Shown: piece after piece, positions 31,927-34,114 of the stretch
How positions within the stretch are numbered: position 1 is the first letter of the stretch
Layout: each line of letters begins with the position of its first letter
Source of the DNA: Hypsibius dujardini
Lineage: Eukaryota > Tardigrada > Eutardigrada > Parachela > Hypsibiidae
DNA length: 34,114 nucleotides
Direction: 5' to 3'
NCBI GenBank assembly: GCA_001579985.1
Contig: LRSR01001862.1
Span: 4,993-39,106, forward strand
Program-made: the position numbers and the translations under genes
Notes under the pieces: model-generated
Seen by the model: only the letters and a program-made list of their open reading frames with translations
Told to the model about the DNA's origin: nothing
Databases searched by the model: none

Positions 31927-33338
31927 CTATTGAGGAGTCGGACGAGTCGGTCTCGGCAGAATCGGCACGCCGGTTGGCTTGACCGGCGCGTAAATCAACT
32001 CCTGACTGGTCGGGCAACTGCTCGTGCCCAGCGTGCTCTTCGGCTTGACCTCACTATCCGGACAGTCCATCAGGTCGAAGGTCTTGGTCAGGCATAGCCG
32101 GATCTCCGCGACGTAGTGCTCCTTCGTGCCTTTGTCATAGGCACACCACACCTCGGCGGTGGAGCCGTAAGCTGTCTGCAGAGCAGCTGCGAACGCGTCG
32201 TGAGAGTACTTTCGGTTGGCGTCCGGAAGAATGTTCTTATTAGCGAGAGCGGCGTGGAAGTCGTAGTATTTTTCGCGGAGCGTCAGGGGGACATTGAAGA
32301 AATTGAACTCACCTATTGATGTTTAAAGAGTTTAAGTTTAGTTAAAATTTCACAGTCAATCAATAAACTCACCAACGAGGGCGGGGAGGTTCTGCGCGCA
32401 GGTGCCGTGCTTGAGCCATTCGTGGGACCAGAAGCTGTCGTAGGTTGTGTTGGACTCAAGGTTGGACCAGTCCGCTTTCAGTTCGGGGACGAGCGATTCT
32501 ACTGGGTTGATGTCCCATTTGGCTGTTTTGTCGCAGTTGACTGGGCCTTCAGTGCCGGTTTTGGTGGGCCAGATGCCGTGCATCAACCACGCCTGGAAAA
32601 CCACTGTTGGTATTACCGTTACTTTGCGTACTGTTTATACATACAAATAGTATAATCAATTACAGCATTATGATGCCTTCCCATATTTATTTTTATAAAC
32701 AATTTAGATATAGCTAACAGGATCTTGAACACCCTTGCCTCAGGCAGATCGAACACCCTTGCCGCAGGCAGATGGAACACCCTTGTCGCAGGCAGATCGA
32801 ACACCCTTGTCTCAGGCAGATCGAACACCCTTGCCGCAGGCAGATGGAACACCCTTGATTAAGGCAGATCGAACACCCTTGCCGCAGGCAGATGGAACAC
32901 CCTTGCCGCAGGCAGTTGGAACACCCTTGATTAAGGCAGATCGAACACCCTTGCCTCAGGCAGATCGAACACCCTTGTCTCAGGCAGATCGAACACTCTT
33001 GCCTCAGGCAGATCGAACATCCTTGCCGCAGACAGATCGAACACCCTTGACTAACAGATGATCTACCGAGGTGTCCGAGGTAACAACCTGGCGCTTATAG
33101 TCAGATTTTTACTTACGTTGGGTGCCATCTCCGGGGGGAAACTGCACTTTTGCGGTGTCGCGGCCTGACCACCGGTCACGTGACCGTTCACACAGGCCGA
33201 CGCAGGCCAGCGCTGCACGAAGAGAATAAAGTCCCAGTCGTTGTCCCCTGACTGTTGCTGTTGCTGATGCGGAACAACCAACGCTCCCGCCGACACCACC
33301 GCCATGAGACCCAGGAAAACCGCAATCACGGCATTCAT
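31927..33338 (-). CDS. RNASET2: Secreted ribonuclease T2
   Basis: Complete, three exons on the minus strand: 33338-33117, 32592-32373, 32312-31927; 828 nt, 275 aa, stop TAG at 31929-31927. The first ~19 residues (MNAVIAVFLGLMAVVSAGA) are a typical signal peptide. FVQRWPASAC is the family's N-terminal core. CAS I is MHGIWP (catalytic H79, W82); CAS II is HEWLKHGTC (H131, E132, K135, H136, C139). Both catalytic histidines and the glutamate are present, so the enzyme should be active, cleaving single-stranded RNA through a 2',3'-cyclic phosphate in lysosomes, vacuoles or outside the cell. Further cysteines (ACVNGH, QKCSF, VNCD, VWCAY, RLCLT, DCPD, SSCPT) fit the usual disulfides. It has a proline-rich C-terminal tail (PVKPTGVPILPRPTRPTP). 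Intron 1 carries a 24-bp minisatellite; intron 2 is only 60 bp. Upstream in-frame ATGs exist but add no signal-like sequence. Confidence 0.95.
32727..33063. repeat. 24-bp minisatellite in RNase T2 intron 1
   Basis: Fourteen copies at exact 24-bp spacing of GAACACCCTTGCCTCAGGCA plus GATC. Variation is concentrated in the middle (GCCTCA, GCCGCA, GTCTCA, GTCGCA, GATTAA). The 8-codon period leaves an open frame on both strands, antisense and sense to the host gene, but there is no other sign of coding. Confidence 0.96.
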
Positions 33339-34114
33339 TTTCGGTTCAAAAAGTATTGATATGTAAATAAATATTCGAACAAGAAAATAGGAAAAAAATG
33401 GAGCGATTCCGGAAATGCCTGAAAGCACGTGAACTGTCAAACGGATGGACTAATTGACACGATAGGAACAATTGCTGTTCTGAATCTAATCAGCAGGACA
33501 TAAAAGGGGACTGGAAAAGGATAAGAAAGTGTGAAATGTCTGCTACAGCGGAGGGAGGAGGAGGATGCGGAGGAGGGGTCAAAGACCAGTGGAAACTGCT
33601 CCAGCGGTTCAATTACCGGTATATAGGGAGAGGAAGGAAAGGGCTCTTCAGACCAATCAATTGCACCTTGTGATTAAGGAACTGAAGGGGGAGGTGCGAT
33701 GTAAAGTGCTGAGATAGCGGGTCGCGATTAGGCAATGTACAAATAATGATAAGAGTGCAATCGCGGGGAATAGCAGCCTTCGTAACCTTCGAGTCCGTCA
33801 AGATTCGCACTACGATAGGAGGACCGGAAGGACGGACGACCCTGCTGCCTGTGGTTGGCTTAATTAAACCTAAATACGAATCTTAGCAAGCATACAGATA
33901 ATGCGGACTTGCGAGCGAGCGAAATATCACGAGATCACATGAGTTTAACACAGTGACAATACAATGATGCATATTTTTATTTGCCTTAATGTCTGGATGT
34001 CTGAATGTCTGAATGTCTGATTCTTATTTGCCTTAATGTCTGGATGTCTGAATGTCTGATTTTATTTGCCTTAATGTCTGGATGTCTGAATGTCTGATTT
34101 TATTTGCCTTAATG
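33339..34114. other. Region upstream of RNase T2 with a tandem repeat at the window end
   Basis: Should contain the RNase T2 promoter (minus strand). A TATATA near 33618-33625 is about 280 bp upstream of the ATG and could be fortuitous. A purine-rich GGAGGAGG stretch lies near 33552-33580. No gene recognised. Confidence 0.55.
33979..34114 (+). repeat. 38-bp tandem repeat, continuing past the window
   Basis: Units begin TTGCCTTAATGTCTGGATGT at 33981, 34028, 34066 and 34104 (spacing 47, 38, 38). Each contains sub-repeats of AATGTCTG; the first unit has one extra sub-repeat. Confidence 0.95.

Noticed and set aside
32735-33061. Repeat protein with period-8 TPLPQADR units, or a CRISPR-like array
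   Set aside because: Head-to-tail 24-bp units without unique spacers, located inside an RNase T2 intron of an animal genome.

Overview
The window is nuclear DNA from an animal. It holds intron-containing genes with GT-AG splice sites, several animal-type proteins (LIN7, IFT88, a NALCN-channel auxiliary factor, a bHLH factor) and abundant simple-sequence repeats. Most introns are short (about 60-500 bp). Cilia (IFT88) and neurons (NALF) are implied. I infer an invertebrate with a compact but repeat-laced genome. A flatworm or similar spiralian is possible, but I cannot fix the phylum from sequence alone.

Layout: (1) 1-1064, plus strand: 3' part of lin-7 (L27 end plus PDZ). (2) 1425-3049, minus: a complete four-exon POLR3H/RPC8-like Pol III subunit, convergent with lin-7. 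(3) 3600-7629, plus: a complete 12-exon Twinkle mitochondrial DNA helicase, head-to-head with POLR3H across about 550 bp. (4) 8827-9576, plus: a two-exon bHLH transcription factor. (5) 10764-17040, plus: a complete 21-exon IFT88 gene. (6) 18830-22021, plus: an unrecognised lysine-rich, helical protein gene whose reading frame is broken in at least three places and whose introns carry several foldback (MITE-like) elements. (7) 25014-30670, plus: a four-exon NALF/FAM155 (NLF-1) gene with one 4.1-kb intron. (8) 31927-33338, minus: a complete three-exon secreted RNase T2.

The genes do not form a pathway. The nearest thing to a functional pairing is the divergent POLR3H/Twinkle pair, which may share a promoter. 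The dominant non-genic theme is CTGT/ACAG tetranucleotide tracts and their relatives (CCTG, TGTGTC, CCTGTT, AGAAC, CCGTCT). These recur in introns and spacers on both strands and account for the many Ser-Val-Cys-Leu open frames. Minisatellites of 23, 24, 38, 48, about 51-61 and 72 bp are also present.

I found no new multi-gene system. The most interesting points are a cysteine-rich zinc-ribbon-like motif in an animal Twinkle, the self-complementary minisatellite in a Twinkle intron, the foldback element abutting an IFT88 splice acceptor, the broken gene full of foldback elements, and a duplicated GGTGAGTT at the ends of a 60-bp RNase T2 intron.
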